This document shows positions 54,768 through 64,000 of a DNA stretch of 64,000 bases, one piece after another; the first letter of the stretch is position 1, and every line of letters begins with the position of its first letter. The notes under the pieces are model-generated. The model was given only the letters and a program-made list of their open reading frames with translations. It had not been told where the DNA came from and ran no database searches. The DNA is taken from assembly GCF_002119725.1 (NCBI RefSeq), contig NZ_CP021109.1, positions 62,001 through 126,000 on the forward strand, written 5' to 3'. The position numbers and the translations under genes were made by a program. This DNA comes from Bordetella genomosp. 9 (lineage in GTDB: Bacteria > Pseudomonadota > Gammaproteobacteria > Burkholderiales > Burkholderiaceae_B).

Positions 54768-57700
54768 TCAGGCGGCCATCTTCTGCGGATTGGCCGCACG
54801 CCACATTTCGCCCAATGCGCGGCGGTAGTCGGTCGGCATGACCTTTACGAACTTGCCCCGCGCGGCTTCCCAGTCGCCCAGGATTTCACGCGCCCGGAAG
54901 CTGCCGGTGTAGCGGAAGTGATCTTCGATCAGGCGGCGCAGGATGGTTTCGTCGGTCTCGCGCGGGCCGCCGCGCTGCGCGCTGTGCCACACGTCGATGT
55001 TGTTCTGGTTCTGCTGTTCGCTGTGCGGCAGCACGTTTTCCAGCTCGACCATGGCAAGGTTGCAGCGTTCGCGGAAGGTCCGGTCGGGATCCCAGACGTA
55101 GGCCACGCCCCCCGACATGCCGGCCGCGAAGTTGCGGCCCGTGGCGCCCAGAACGACGACGGTGCCCCCGGTCATGTATTCGCAGCCGTGATCGCCCGTG
55201 CCTTCCACCACCGCGGCCGCGCCCGAATTGCGCACGGCGAAGCGCTCCCCGGCCACGCCGTTGAAGAAGGCCTCGCCGGCCAGGGCTCCGTACATCACCG
55301 TGTTGCCGGCGATGATGTGCTCGGGGCCGAAACCGCGGAAGTCGTTGGGCGAACGCACCACGATGCGGCCGCCGGACAGGCCCTTGCCCACGTAGTCGTT
55401 GGCTTCGCCCACCAGGTCCAGCGTGATGCCATGCGCCAGGAAGGCGCCAAAGCTCTGGCCAGCCGTGCCATTGCACTGGATGTGGATGGTATCGTCCGGC
55501 AGCCCTTCGTGGCCGTAGCGCGAGGCCACCGCGCCGGACAGCATGGCGCCGATGGTGCGGTTGCGGTTGCGCACGGGAACGATGAACGAAACCTTCTCGC
55601 CGCGTTCCAGGGCCGGCTTGCAGCGTTCGATCAATTGATGGTCGAGCGCCGCGGCCAGGCCATGGTCCTGCGACTCGGTATGGCGCATGGGGCCGTCGAT
55701 CTGAGGCTGGTAGAACACGCGGCCGAAGTCCAGGCCGCGCGCCTTCCAGTGTTCGATGCCGATGCGCGTATCCAGCAGATCGGAGCGCCCGATGAGCTCA
55801 TCGAACTTGCGGATACCCAGCTGCGCCATGATTTCGCGCACTTCCTCGGCGACGAAGAAGAAATAATTGACGACGTGTTCGGGCTTGCCCTGGAATTTCT
55901 TGCGGAGGACGGGATCCTGCGTTGCCACGCCCACCGGGCAGGTGTTCAGGTGGCACTTGCGCATCATGATGCAGCCTTCCACGACCAGAGGCGCCGTGGC
56001 GAAGCCGAACTCGTCGGCGCCCAGCAGCGCGCCGATCACGACGTCGCGGCCGGTCTTCATCTGGCCGTCGGCCTGCACGCGGATGCGCGAACGCAGGCGG
56101 TTCAGCACCAGCGTCTGCTGTGTTTCGGCGAGCCCCAGCTCCCACGGCGTGCCCACCTGCTTGATCGACGACACCGGCGATGCGCCCGTGCCGCCGTCAT
56201 GGCCGGCGATCACCACGTGATCGGCCTTGGCCTTGGCCACGCCCGCGGCCACCGTGCCGACGCCCACCTCCGACACCAGCTTGACCGAGATCGACGCGCG
56301 CGGGTTCACGTTCTTCAGGTCGTGGATCAGCTGCGCCAGGTCCTCGATGGAATAGATGTCATGGTGCGGCGGCGGCGAAATCAGGCCCACGCCAGGAACG
56401 GAATAGCGCAGCTTCGCGATGTACTCGGATACCTTGTGGCCCGGCAGCTGCCCGCCTTCGCCCGGCTTGGCGCCCTGCGCCATCTTGATCTGGATCTGGT
56501 CGGCGCTGCTCAGGTACTCGGCGCTGACGCCGAAGCGGCCCGACGCCACCTGCTTGATCTTCGACCGCAGCGAATCGCCGCGCAGCAGCGGAACGTCGGC
56601 CTCGACGCGGTCCTGGCCCAGCACCGATGCCAGCGTGTCGCCGTCCTTGACCGGGCTCTTGCCATCACGCATTTCCGCGCGATACCGCAGCTCGTCCTCG
56701 CCGCCTTCGCCGGTGTTGGACTTGCCGCCGATGCGGTTCATCGCCACGGCCAGCACCGAGTGGGCTTCGGTTGAGATCGAACCCAGCGACATGGCGCCCG
56801 TGGCGAAGCGCTTGACGATTTCCTTGGCCGGTTCCACTTCTTCCAGCGGAATCGCGCGCGCCGGGTCGAAGCGGAATTCGAACAGGCCGCGCAGCGTCAT
56901 GTGACGGCGGCTCTGGTCGTTGATGATCTGCGCGTACTCTTTGTACGTGCGGTAATTGTTGGCGCGGGTGGCGTGCTGCAGCTTGGCGATGGAGTCGGGC
57001 GTCCACATATGCTCTTCGCCGCGCACGCGGAAGGCATATTCGCCGCCCGCGTCCAGGTCGTTCGACAGCACGGGATCGTTGCCGAAGGCCGCGCGATGCA
57101 GACGCAGCGCCTCTTCCGCCACCTCGAAGATGCCGATGCCTTCGACGGTGCTCGACGTGCCGGTGAAGTACTTCTGCACCAGTTCGCTTTGCAGACCGAC
57201 GGCCTCGAAGATCTGGGCGCCGGTATAGGACATATAGGTCGAGATGCCCATCTTGGACATGACCTTGTTCAGCCCCTTGCCGATCGCCTTGATGTAGTTC
57301 TTCACCGCCTTGTCGGGGTCGGGCATGCGCTCCAGCGATTCCAGCGCCAGATAGGGATGGATCGCCTCGGCGCCGTAGCCGCCCAGCAGCGCGAAGTGGT
57401 GCACCTCGCGCGCGGAGCCGGTCTCGACGACCAGGCCGGTGTTGGTGCGCAGGCCGGCGCGGATCAGATGCTGATGAATGGCCGACGTCGCCAGCAGCGC
57501 CGGGATGGCGACACGTTCGGCATCGACCAGGCGATCAGACACGATCAGGATGTTGTAGCCGCTGCGCACCGCATCGACCGCGCGCGCGCACAGCGCTGCC
57601 ACGCGCGCCTCGATACCCTCGCGGCCCCAGGCGGCGGGGTAGGTGATGTCGAGTTCCAGGCTGCGGAACTTGCTGCCCGTCACCTGCTCGATGTCGCGGA

Positions 57701-59507
57701 TCTGCGCCATGGCGGCAAAGTCCAGCACCGGCTGCGACACTTCCAGGCGCAGCGGCGGATTGACGTTGTTGATATCCAGCAGGTTCGGCTTGGGGCCGAT
57801 GAAGGACACCAGCGACATCACGAGCTGTTCGCGGATCGGGTCGATCGGCGGGTTGGTCACCTGCGCGAACAACTGGCGGAAATAGTTGTAGAACGGCTTG
57901 GGCCGGTTCGACAGCACCGCCAGCGGGGCGTCGTTGCCCATGGAGCCGACGGCTTCCTCGCCGGTGGCTGCCATCGGTTCCAGGATGAACTTGTAGTCTT
58001 CCTGCGTCCAGCCGAATGCCTGCTGGCGGTCCAGCAGCGATGCCGCCGGCGCAGCCGGCGCGGCGGCCTGCTTGGGCGCGGGCAGGGATTCCAGCTTCAC
58101 GCGCAGGCGCTCGATCCATTGGCGGTACGGGCGCGCGTTCGCAAGCTGCGACTTGATTTCGGCGTCGTCGATGATGCGGCCCTGCTCCAGGTCGATCAGG
58201 AACATCTTGCCCGGCTGCAGCCGCCACTTCTTGACGATGCGGTTTTCCGGGATGGGCAGCGTGCCGGCTTCCGAGGCCATGATGACCATGTCGTCGTCCG
58301 TGACCAGGTAGCGGGCGGGGCGCAGACCGTTGCGGTCCAGCGTGGCGCCGATCTGGCGGCCGTCCGTAAACGCTACGGCGGCGGGTCCGTCCCAGGGCTC
58401 CATCATCGCCGCGTGGTATTCATAGAACGCGCGGCGGCTTTCGTCCATCTGGGTGTGCTGTTCCCACGCCTCGGGGATCATCATCATCATGGCGTGGGCA
58501 AGGGAATAGCCGGAGTTCACCAGCAGTTCCAGGCAATTGTCGAAGGTGGCCGTGTCGGACTGCCCTTCGTACACGATGGGATACAGCTTGGGCAGGTCCT
58601 CGCCCAGGACGGCCGACTGCATCATGCCTTCGCGCGCGCGCAGCCAGTTGAAGTTCCCCTTGACGGTATTGATTTCGCCGTTGTGGGCGATCATGCGGTA
58701 AGGGTGCGCCAGCGGCCAGGCGGGGAAGGTGTTGGTCGAGAAGCGCTGGTGCACAAGCGCCAGCGCGGAAATCGTCCGCGTATCGGCCAGGTCGCGATAG
58801 TAGCGCCCGACCTGGTCGGCCAGCAGCAGGCCCTTGTACACCACGGTGCGCACCGACGCGGACGGCACGAAGTACTCCTTGCCGTGGGCAAGCCGCATGT
58901 TCTGAATGGCGTGGCTGGCCGTTTTGCGGATCACGTACAGCTTGCGTTCCAGCGCATCGGGCACCATCACGTCGGCGCCGCGTCCGATGAACAATTGCCG
59001 GATCACCGGCTCGCAGTCGCGGACCGCGGGCGACATGGGCATGTCCACATCCACAGGGACATCGCGCCAGCCCAGGACGATCTGGCCTTCGGCGCGCACC
59101 GCGCGCTCGAGTTCCTGCTCACAGGCCTGGCGCGATGCGGTTTCCTTGGGCAGGAACACCATTGCGACGCCGTATTCGCCCGGGGGCGGCAGCACCACGC
59201 CGCGCTGAGCCATTTCCTCGCGGTAGAGGGCGTCGGGAATCTGGATCAGGATGCCGGCGCCGTCGCCCATCAGCTTGTCGGCGCCCACCGCGCCGCGGTG
59301 GTCCAGGTTCTCCAGGATCTTCAGGCCCTGCTGGATGATGGCGTGGCTCTTGCGGCCCTTGATATGCGCGACGAAGCCGACGCCACAGGCATCGTGTTCG
59401 TGGCGGGGATCGTAGAGGCCCTGCGCGGAAGGCAGGCCGATGCGGGTGGCGTCGATCGGTTGCGCCGGCGCGGTGCGACAGGCGTCGGAGGAAGGCGGTA
59501 CGGTCAT
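54768..59507 (-). CDS. gltB: glutamate synthase (NADPH) large subunit
   Basis: A 1579-residue enzyme making glutamate from glutamine and 2-oxoglutarate. An N-terminal propeptide of about 40 residues ends before the class II amidotransferase Cys41 ([12 protein letters not shown]). The FMN/synthase domain contains the [19 protein letters not shown] loop, the 3Fe-4S motif is [15 protein letters not shown], and the C-terminal GXGXG beta-helix domain follows. The ATG at 59507 has GGAGCG before it. It is the largest gene of the window. Confidence 0.97.
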   Translation of the reverse strand: MTVPPSSDACRTAPAQPIDATRIGLPSAQGLYDPRHEHDACGVGFVAHIKGRKSHAIIQQGLKILENLDHRGAVGADKLMGDGAGILIQIPDALYREEMAQRGVVLPPPGEYGVAMVFLPKETASRQACEQELERAVRAEGQIVLGWRDVPVDVDMPMSPAVRDCEPVIRQLFIGRGADVMVPDALERKLYVIRKTASHAIQNMRLAHGKEYFVPSASVRTVVYKGLLLADQVGRYYRDLADTRTISALALVHQRFSTNTFPAWPLAHPYRMIAHNGEINTVKGNFNWLRAREGMMQSAVLGEDLPKLYPIVYEGQSDTATFDNCLELLVNSGYSLAHAMMMMIPEAWEQHTQMDESRRAFYEYHAAMMEPWDGPAAVAFTDGRQIGATLDRNGLRPARYLVTDDDMVIMASEAGTLPIPENRIVKKWRLQPGKMFLIDLEQGRIIDDAEIKSQLANARPYRQWIERLRVKLESLPAPKQAAAPAAPAASLLDRQQAFGWTQEDYKFILEPMAATGEEAVGSMGNDAPLAVLSNRPKPFYNYFRQLFAQVTNPPIDPIREQLVMSLVSFIGPKPNLLDINNVNPPLRLEVSQPVLDFAAMAQIRDIEQVTGSKFRSLELDITYPAAWGREGIEARVAALCARAVDAVRSGYNILIVSDRLVDAERVAIPALLATSAIHQHLIRAGLRTNTGLVVETGSAREVHHFALLGGYGAEAIHPYLALESLERMPDPDKAVKNYIKAIGKGLNKVMSKMGISTYMSYTGAQIFEAVGLQSELVQKYFTGTSSTVEGIGIFEVAEEALRLHRAAFGNDPVLSNDLDAGGEYAFRVRGEEHMWTPDSIAKLQHATRANNYRTYKEYAQIINDQSRRHMTLRGLFEFRFDPARAIPLEEVEPAKEIVKRFATGAMSLGSISTEAHSVLAVAMNRIGGKSNTGEGGEDELRYRAEMRDGKSPVKDGDTLASVLGQDRVEADVPLLRGDSLRSKIKQVASGRFGVSAEYLSSADQIQIKMAQGAKPGEGGQLPGHKVSEYIAKLRYSVPGVGLISPPPHHDIYSIEDLAQLIHDLKNVNPRASISVKLVSEVGVGTVAAGVAKAKADHVVIAGHDGGTGASPVSSIKQVGTPWELGLAETQQTLVLNRLRSRIRVQADGQMKTGRDVVIGALLGADEFGFATAPLVVEGCIMMRKCHLNTCPVGVATQDPVLRKKFQGKPEHVVNYFFFVAEEVREIMAQLGIRKFDELIGRSDLLDTRIGIEHWKARGLDFGRVFYQPQIDGPMRHTESQDHGLAAALDHQLIERCKPALERGEKVSFIVPVRNRNRTIGAMLSGAVASRYGHEGLPDDTIHIQCNGTAGQSFGAFLAHGITLDLVGEANDYVGKGLSGGRIVVRSPNDFRGFGPEHIIAGNTVMYGALAGEAFFNGVAGERFAVRNSGAAAVVEGTGDHGCEYMTGGTVVVLGATGRNFAAGMSGGVAYVWDPDRTFRERCNLAMVELENVLPHSEQQNQNNIDVWHSAQRGGPRETDETILRRLIEDHFRYTGSFRAREILGDWEAARGKFVKVMPTDYRRALGEMWRAANPQKMAA

Positions 59508-59877
59508 GGAGCGCTCCAGGCTTGGGGCTGCTGAAAAGAAAGAACTGCCACACTTTGTTGCGGCGCAAGAGGCCACGATACCGTGGACCGGTTTGGCCCG
59601 CAAGCGAAACAATGGGGGTGCGTCCCTCATTTACGAGACTCCCGCCCGACGCCGAATTTAACGGGGACGCATCTATAACGAGGCGATTTATTGCTGCAGA
59701 ACAAGGACTTAGGAGCCGTCCACGTTGTCAGCCTGCAAGTCATGCGCAGTCCCTGCGGCCAAGGTCAGGGATATTGCCATTTATGCGTCCCCGATATTTC
59801 GTGGCGATAGGGACGCACCGCGCGCCCGGCCGGGCCACGCTGATAAGGCGCGCCGAACGCGCTTCAGGCAAATAGGC
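59508..59877. repeat. REP-like inverted motifs between gltB and the RAYT gene
   Basis: The octamer GGGACGCA occurs four times in alternating orientation: reverse at 59619-59626, forward at 59664-59671, reverse at 59784-59791, forward at 59810-59817. The second and third copies extend to an 11-bp inverted repeat (CGGGGACGCAT / ATGCGTCCCCG) with similar AT-rich flanks. This is the layout of REP doublets next to their RAYT transposase. No gene fits in this 370-base gap, which must also hold the gltB promoter. Confidence 0.6.
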
Positions 59878-60597
59878 TCAAGGGGATTCGGTCTCGGCCG
59901 CGGGCGGAGCGGGCTTTTTGCGGGGCCGTCCGCGCTGTCCCGGTGTGACGCGCCGGCTTGCGGTATGCGCCAGCATGGCGATGAAGTCCGGACCGCCCAG
60001 CGCCCACTGGCCCTGCACCGCCTGATCGATGCGCTGGATCTGCTCGCGGGTCAGGCCTTCCTGCAGCCGTCTCCGATAGTTCGCCTGGCGGTCGAACGGC
60101 GTGTTGCCGCACGACCAGTAATCGGCATGATCCGACATCCACCCTGCCTGAGGCTGGCCCGAGCCGGTATGGCCGGCCGCCGAGGACCATGGCCACAGTT
60201 CCGCGTCGTGCGTTGCGCCGCTGCGTACCGGATAAGTCTCCAGCCAGACCAGCGACGGCAGCACCCACGCGCCGGGTTCGACCAGGGCGGAACGGTAGCG
60301 TCCGGCGAAGACGCGGCCGCCGCGCAGGCGGGCCGCCAGGTTCCGCCCCAGCGTCTGCATGAGGCGCGGCAGGCCTTCGCCATCCACGGGCGTGGCGAGC
60401 AGCAGAATCCGGTCCGTTGCGAGCACCCAGCCATGCAGCGCAACCCGATTGCGGGTGGCTGTTTCGCCCAGCCATGCGGCCACCTGGTTCAACGTATCCG
60501 CCGGTGCGGGCTGCGAGGGCGCCGCGAGTGGATTGATGAAGTTGGCTTGCACGAGTTGCGGCAGTCCGGGAGCGTACAGTCGGGGCAGGCGAGCCAT
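59878..60597 (-). CDS. RAYT-like (IS200-type) transposase, HUH motif lost
   Basis: A 239-residue protein of the REP-associated tyrosine transposase family. It opens MARLPRLYAPGLPQLV and has VLATDRILLLATP, GRNLAARLRGGRVFAGRYRS and WLETYPVRSG blocks that align with Y1-transposase proteins. Where the family has NHVHLL it reads TDRILLL (residues 61-67), so both metal-binding histidines are replaced by R63 and L65. The YIELNP-like block reads WLETYP. It is probably catalytically dead yet the frame is intact, which suggests a kept, possibly DNA-binding role. The tail is basic (QRGRPRKKPAPP). Confidence 0.8.
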   Translation of the reverse strand: MARLPRLYAPGLPQLVQANFINPLAAPSQPAPADTLNQVAAWLGETATRNRVALHGWVLATDRILLLATPVDGEGLPRLMQTLGRNLAARLRGGRVFAGRYRSALVEPGAWVLPSLVWLETYPVRSGATHDAELWPWSSAAGHTGSGQPQAGWMSDHADYWSCGNTPFDRQANYRRRLQEGLTREQIQRIDQAVQGQWALGGPDFIAMLAHTASRRVTPGQRGRPRKKPAPPAAETESP

Positions 60598-60787
60598 AGG
60601 GTGTCAGGACCGGGACGGGCTGGAACGGGACGTTCGCGCGGGAATAAATGGTACCGCGTAAACGGCGCGGCGCAACACTAAGATTACCCCGGGGCAGGAG
60701 GTAAGATGCGTTGGTTGACATCCGCTGTACCGCGCCGGGCGCAGCGCCTATCGGAACCCGGCCGGCAGCCATTCATTAGGAGCACCC

Positions 60788-61894
60788 ATGAAGACCAAAG
60801 CCGCCATCGCCTGGAAAGCCGGCGCCCCCTTGACCATCGAAGATGTGGAGCTGGAAGGCCCGAAGGCGGGCGAGGTGCTGGTGGAGGTCAAGGCGACCGG
60901 AATCTGTCACACCGATTATTACACCTTGTCGGGCGCCGATCCGGAAGGCATTTTCCCCGCCATCCTGGGGCATGAGGGCGCCGGCGTGGTGATGGAGGTC
61001 GGCCCGGGCGTGACGAGCCTGAAGCCGGGCGACCACGTCATTCCGCTGTACACGCCGGAATGCCGCCAATGCAAGTTCTGTCTGTCGCGCAAGACCAATC
61101 TGTGCCAGGCCATTCGCGCAACGCAAGGCAAAGGGTTGATGCCGGACGGTACCTCGCGTTTTTCCCTGGACGGCAAGCCCATCCATCACTATATGGGTAC
61201 GTCCACCTTTGCCAACCACATCGTGGTGCCGGAGATTGCGCTTGCCAGGATCCGTGACGATGCGCCCTTCGACAAGGTCTGCTATATCGGCTGCGGCGTG
61301 ACGACCGGTGTCGGGGCCGTGGTGTTCACCGCGAAGGTGGAGGCCGGCGCCAACGTCGTCGTGTTCGGTCTGGGGGGCATCGGGCTGAACGTCATCCAGG
61401 GCGCCAGGATGGTGGGCGCCGACAAGATCATCGGGGTGGACATCAACCCCCGGCGGGAGGCCTTGGCCCGCAAGTTCGGCATGACGCACTTTGTGAACCC
61501 TTCCGAAGTCGAAAACGTGGTCGATCACCTGATCCAGCTTACCGACGGCGGCGCCGACTATTCGTTCGAATGCGTGGGGAACACCAAGCTGATGCGCCAG
61601 GCCCTGGAATGCTGCCACAAGGGCTGGGGCCAATCCATCATCATCGGCGTGGCCGCGGCGGGCGAAGAGATCGCCACCCGGCCGTTCCAGCTCGTGACGG
61701 GCCGGGAATGGAAAGGGTCCGCCTTCGGCGGCGCTCGCGGCCGTACGGACGTGCCCAAAATCGTTGACTGGTACATGGACGGCAAGCTCAACATCGACGA
61801 CCTGATCACGCATACCCTGCCGCTGGACCGCATCAATGAGGGCTTCGACCTGATGAAGCGCGGCGAATCGATCCGATCCGTGGTGCTCTACTGA
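60788..61894 (+). CDS. frmA: S-(hydroxymethyl)glutathione dehydrogenase (class III alcohol dehydrogenase)
   Basis: A 368-residue Zn enzyme oxidising the adduct of formaldehyde and glutathione with NAD. Catalytic zinc ligands are in [14 protein letters not shown] and GHEGAGVV; the structural zinc cysteines are in [15 protein letters not shown]. The NAD-binding [13 protein letters not shown] follows. AGGAG lies eight bases before the ATG. It is divergent from the RAYT gene and overlaps fghA by one base. Confidence 0.96.
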   Translation: MKTKAAIAWKAGAPLTIEDVELEGPKAGEVLVEVKATGICHTDYYTLSGADPEGIFPAILGHEGAGVVMEVGPGVTSLKPGDHVIPLYTPECRQCKFCLSRKTNLCQAIRATQGKGLMPDGTSRFSLDGKPIHHYMGTSTFANHIVVPEIALARIRDDAPFDKVCYIGCGVTTGVGAVVFTAKVEAGANVVVFGLGGIGLNVIQGARMVGADKIIGVDINPRREALARKFGMTHFVNPSEVENVVDHLIQLTDGGADYSFECVGNTKLMRQALECCHKGWGQSIIIGVAAAGEEIATRPFQLVTGREWKGSAFGGARGRTDVPKIVDWYMDGKLNIDDLITHTLPLDRINEGFDLMKRGESIRSVVLY

Positions 61895-62763
61895 TGGCGA
61901 CGCTGGAAATTGTGGCGCAGCACCGCTGCTTCGATGGCTGGCAGCGGATCTATCGGCACGATTCGGCGGTCATCGGGCTGCCGATGCGCTTTTCGGTGTA
62001 CACCCCGCCGCAGGCGGAATCGGGGCCCGTGCCCGCCCTTTTCTATCTGGCTGGGCTGGAGTGCAACGAGGAAACGTTCATGATCAAGGCGGGCGCCCAG
62101 CGCTGGGCTGCCCGGCACGGGCTGATGCTGATTGCGCCTGACACCAGTCCGCGCGGCGCGGGCGTTCCGGGCGAGGACCAGGACTGGGATCTGGGCACCG
62201 GCGCGGGCTTCTATCTGGACGCGACGCAGCCGCCCTGGTCCCGCCATTACCGCATGGAATCGTATGTGGTGGGGGAGCTGGCCGCGCTGGCGACGTCGGA
62301 GTTGGGCGCGGCGCCCGGCCGCCTGGGCATCTGCGGTCACTCGATGGGCGGCCATGGCGCGCTGGTCCTGGCCTTGCGCCACCCCGGCCGATTCCGCTCG
62401 GTGTCCGCCTTCGCGCCGATCGCGGCCCCGATCCGGGCCGCGTGGGGCCAGAAGGCCTTCGCCAACTATCTGGGGCCGGACCAGGGCGCGTGGGCCGGGT
62501 ACGACGCGAGCGCGCTGATGGCGTCGCGGCGCGCGCCCTATCCCGATGGCATTCTGGTTGACCAGGGCCTGTCGGACCGTTTCCTGGATCAGCAGCTTTA
62601 TCCGGATGCCTTCGAAGCTGCGTGCGCCCAGGCCGGCCAGCCGCTGGAGCTGCGCCGTCACGCCGGCTACGACCATGGCTATTACTTCATCGCGACGTTC
62701 ATGGAAGACCATATCCGCTTCCATGCCCAGCGCTTGTCGTCCACGCCGGAGTCCCCTGCCTGA
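61894..62763 (+). CDS. fghA: S-formylglutathione hydrolase
   Basis: A 289-residue alpha/beta hydrolase splitting S-formylglutathione into formate and glutathione. The nucleophile lies in GHSMGGHGAL (about residues 148-157); the acid and His are in the LRRHAGYDHGYYF region. LECNEETFMIKAG and DLGTGAGFYLDATQPPW are family signatures. It completes formaldehyde detoxification after FrmA, to which it is coupled. Confidence 0.95.
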   Translation: MATLEIVAQHRCFDGWQRIYRHDSAVIGLPMRFSVYTPPQAESGPVPALFYLAGLECNEETFMIKAGAQRWAARHGLMLIAPDTSPRGAGVPGEDQDWDLGTGAGFYLDATQPPWSRHYRMESYVVGELAALATSELGAAPGRLGICGHSMGGHGALVLALRHPGRFRSVSAFAPIAAPIRAAWGQKAFANYLGPDQGAWAGYDASALMASRRAPYPDGILVDQGLSDRFLDQQLYPDAFEAACAQAGQPLELRRHAGYDHGYYFIATFMEDHIRFHAQRLSSTPESPA

Positions 62764-62850
62764 GCCGGCCTGTCGGACGGCCGGGGCTTGACGGCCTCTA
62801 TATACTGAAAAGATAGCGGCGGCCTGTTAACGCTAGAAGGAGACAGGGCA

Positions 62851-63540
62851 TTGACCGAAGACGTGGCTCCGTCCATGTGGATCGCCGTGGCGACCATCGT
62901 CGTACTGCTTGCCGGCTTCGGGCTGTTCCTGGGCAAGGGCGGACCGCGCGACGCCAGGGGCCGCCGCCATTTCCGGCTGCGGCCGGTACGTCGCCTGGTC
63001 GGCCTGCTTCTTCTGGCGCTGGCCTGCGTGTCGGGGATGTTCGCCGCGACCCTGTACCAGTTTTTCCGCCTGACGGCGGACGCCCCGATCGCACGCGTCG
63101 TGCTAAGGCAGGAAGGGCCACGGCAATTCATGGCGACGGCCGAACTGCCGGGCAGGGCGCCGGAAGATTTCGCGCTGCGAGGCGACGAATGGCAGATCGA
63201 CGCCAGGGTGGTGCGATGGCGGCTGCCCGCGCTGCTCGCAGGATTACCGCCGCTGTACCGCCTGGAACGGCTGGCGGGACGGTATTCCGACCCCGCAGCG
63301 GAACTCTCGGCCCCGCGCACGGTATATGCGTTGGGACCGGCGGGCACGCCAGACCTGGGACGGCTGAAGCAGCGGTTCCCGAATTGGCTGCCCTTCGTGG
63401 ACGTTCAGTACGGCAGCGCGGCTTATATGCCGATGTTCGATGGCGCGCGCTACCGCGTCTTCCTGGATGCGCGCGGCGCGCTGTTCATCCGTCCCGACGA
63501 TCCGGCGACGGCGGACGGGCTGAAGCAGCGGGGCTGGTAG
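62851..63540 (+). CDS. uncharacterised two-helix membrane protein
   Basis: A 229-residue protein starting at TTG (62851), seven bases after AGAAGGAG, a strong ribosome site that decides the start. Two hydrophobic helices (residues ~9-27 and ~49-68) flank a basic loop (RDARGRRHFRLRPVRR). The C-terminal 150 residues form a mixed, beta-rich extracytoplasmic domain (DEWQIDARVVRWRLPALLAG; GSAAYMPMFDGARYRVFL). Related proteins exist in other proteobacteria under vague names, and I can give no function. It is followed by rpoH. Confidence 0.7.
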   Translation: MTEDVAPSMWIAVATIVVLLAGFGLFLGKGGPRDARGRRHFRLRPVRRLVGLLLLALACVSGMFAATLYQFFRLTADAPIARVVLRQEGPRQFMATAELPGRAPEDFALRGDEWQIDARVVRWRLPALLAGLPPLYRLERLAGRYSDPAAELSAPRTVYALGPAGTPDLGRLKQRFPNWLPFVDVQYGSAAYMPMFDGARYRVFLDARGALFIRPDDPATADGLKQRGW

Positions 63541-63642
63541 CCGCCAGGACGTCCCGGGCAGCGGAAAGACGACGGCCGAAACCCGGCAACCGATTGTTTT
63601 TCCGCGAAAATTTTTGAACTTCCTACACATGTTAGGGTCGAA

Positions 63643-63669
63643 TTAGCACTCCCTTCTTTAGAGTGCTAA
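63643..63669. promoter_or_regulatory. CIRCE element (HrcA operator) before rpoH
   Basis: TTAGCACTC, nine bases, GAGTGCTAA: a perfect CIRCE inverted repeat, the binding site of the heat-shock repressor HrcA, 48 bases before the rpoH ATG. A possible -35 TTGAAC (63614-63619) lies upstream, so the operator would overlap the transcription start. Confidence 0.92.
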
Positions 63670-63717
63670 CATCCTTTCATGCGTTCTCAAATCAGCGGTT
63701 TCCTGGAGCACAACACC

Positions 63718-64000
63718 ATGAAACGACCCAGTTCCTCGTTGACCGTTTCCGGCAACGCGCTCGCCCTGGCCATTTCCAATCCGGGCGCGCTGGGGACGAT
63801 CGACGCATACATTTCCGCAGTCAACCGCCTGCCGGTTCTGTCGGCCGAACAGGAAATCGACCTGGGCCGCCGGCTGCGCGACCACGGCGACCTGGATGCG
63901 GCCCGTCAACTGGTGCTGTCGCACTTGCGCCTGGTTGTCTCCGTTGCCCGCCAGTACCTGGGCTATGGCCTGCCGCACGCCGACCTGATCCAGGAAGGCA
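63718..64000 (+). CDS. rpoH: heat-shock sigma factor sigma-32 (5' part)
   Basis: The first 94 codons of RpoH, cut by the window end. The N-terminus ([20 protein letters not shown]) and region 1.2/2.1 ([40 protein letters not shown]) match sigma-32, including the start of [10 protein letters not shown] in region 2. It directs RNA polymerase to heat-shock promoters. GGAG lies nine bases before the ATG, and a CIRCE element sits in the promoter. Confidence 0.94.
   Translation, partial: MKRPSSSLTVSGNALALAISNPGALGTIDAYISAVNRLPVLSAEQEIDLGRRLRDHGDLDAARQLVLSHLRLVVSVARQYLGYGLPHADLIQEG

Noticed and set aside
53496..59534. Very long open frames antisense to gltD and gltB
   Set aside because: They mirror the codon pattern of gltBD in GC-rich DNA, have no ribosome sites, and read as His/Arg/Gly-rich non-protein-like sequence.
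63611..63645. Sigma-32 promoter for rpoH (autoregulation)
   Set aside because: A TTGAA core is present but no CCCCAT-like -10 lies at 12-16 bases. A sigma-70-like reading with CIRCE fits better.

Overview
The window is about 64 kb of GC-rich, densely coding bacterial chromosome. Gene content and order (petABC-sspA-sspB; mla genes-ABC-bolA-murA-hisGDCBHAFIE-hinT-tatABC; gltBD; bfd/bfr; a long-form leuA; rpoH) fit a betaproteobacterium of the Burkholderiales, most likely Alcaligenaceae close to Bordetella or Achromobacter. The species assignment is inference from synteny and protein similarity judged by eye. Nothing indicates a plasmid, prophage or CRISPR array.

Left part (1-8.1 kb, + strand): two ABC importers flank a GpdQ-type phosphodiesterase. 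The first (partial binding protein, two permeases, ATPase) is compact with overlapping genes. The second is a Ugp-type glycerol-3-phosphate/glycerophosphodiester-like system in the order ATPase, binding protein, permease, permease. Next on the - strand is leuA, with a strong terminator and a probable leucine-rich leader peptide upstream. Then come an unknown membrane protein, rpoN (sigma-54), bfd, an EamA exporter and bfr.

Middle (14.8-28.3 kb): an unknown exported protein, prfC, a LysE exporter, an RhlE-type RNA helicase with a TTG start, a YdgA-like protein, and a little-studied trio of a GTPase (DUF3482), a membrane protein (DUF2868) and a DUF1232 protein. A gene-poor stretch follows (24.8-26.3 kb) with two lineage-specific unknown genes, then tRNA-Thr(UGU), sspB and sspA.

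Right-centre (29-53 kb): the cytochrome bc1 operon, mscL, a Nif3-like protein, a DegS-like protease, a small XRE regulator with a palindrome at its start, and one very long - strand cluster. In transcription order that cluster is mlaF-mlaE-mlaD-mlaA-mlaC, an ABC-2 exporter pair, bolA, murA, hisG-D-C-B-H-A-F-I-E, hinT, tatA-B-C. It covers outer-membrane lipid transport, peptidoglycan precursor synthesis, histidine synthesis and Tat export. Copies of one intergenic palindromic repeat sit between hisF and hisI and between mlaE and mlaD. No mlaB is visible.

Right end (51.9-64 kb): a split chromate transporter, gltBD with a clear terminator, REP-like inverted motifs beside a RAYT-like transposase that has lost its HUH histidines, the glutathione-dependent formaldehyde detoxification pair (frmA, fghA), an unknown membrane protein, and the start of rpoH preceded by a perfect CIRCE element. 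The last implies HrcA control of the heat-shock sigma factor.
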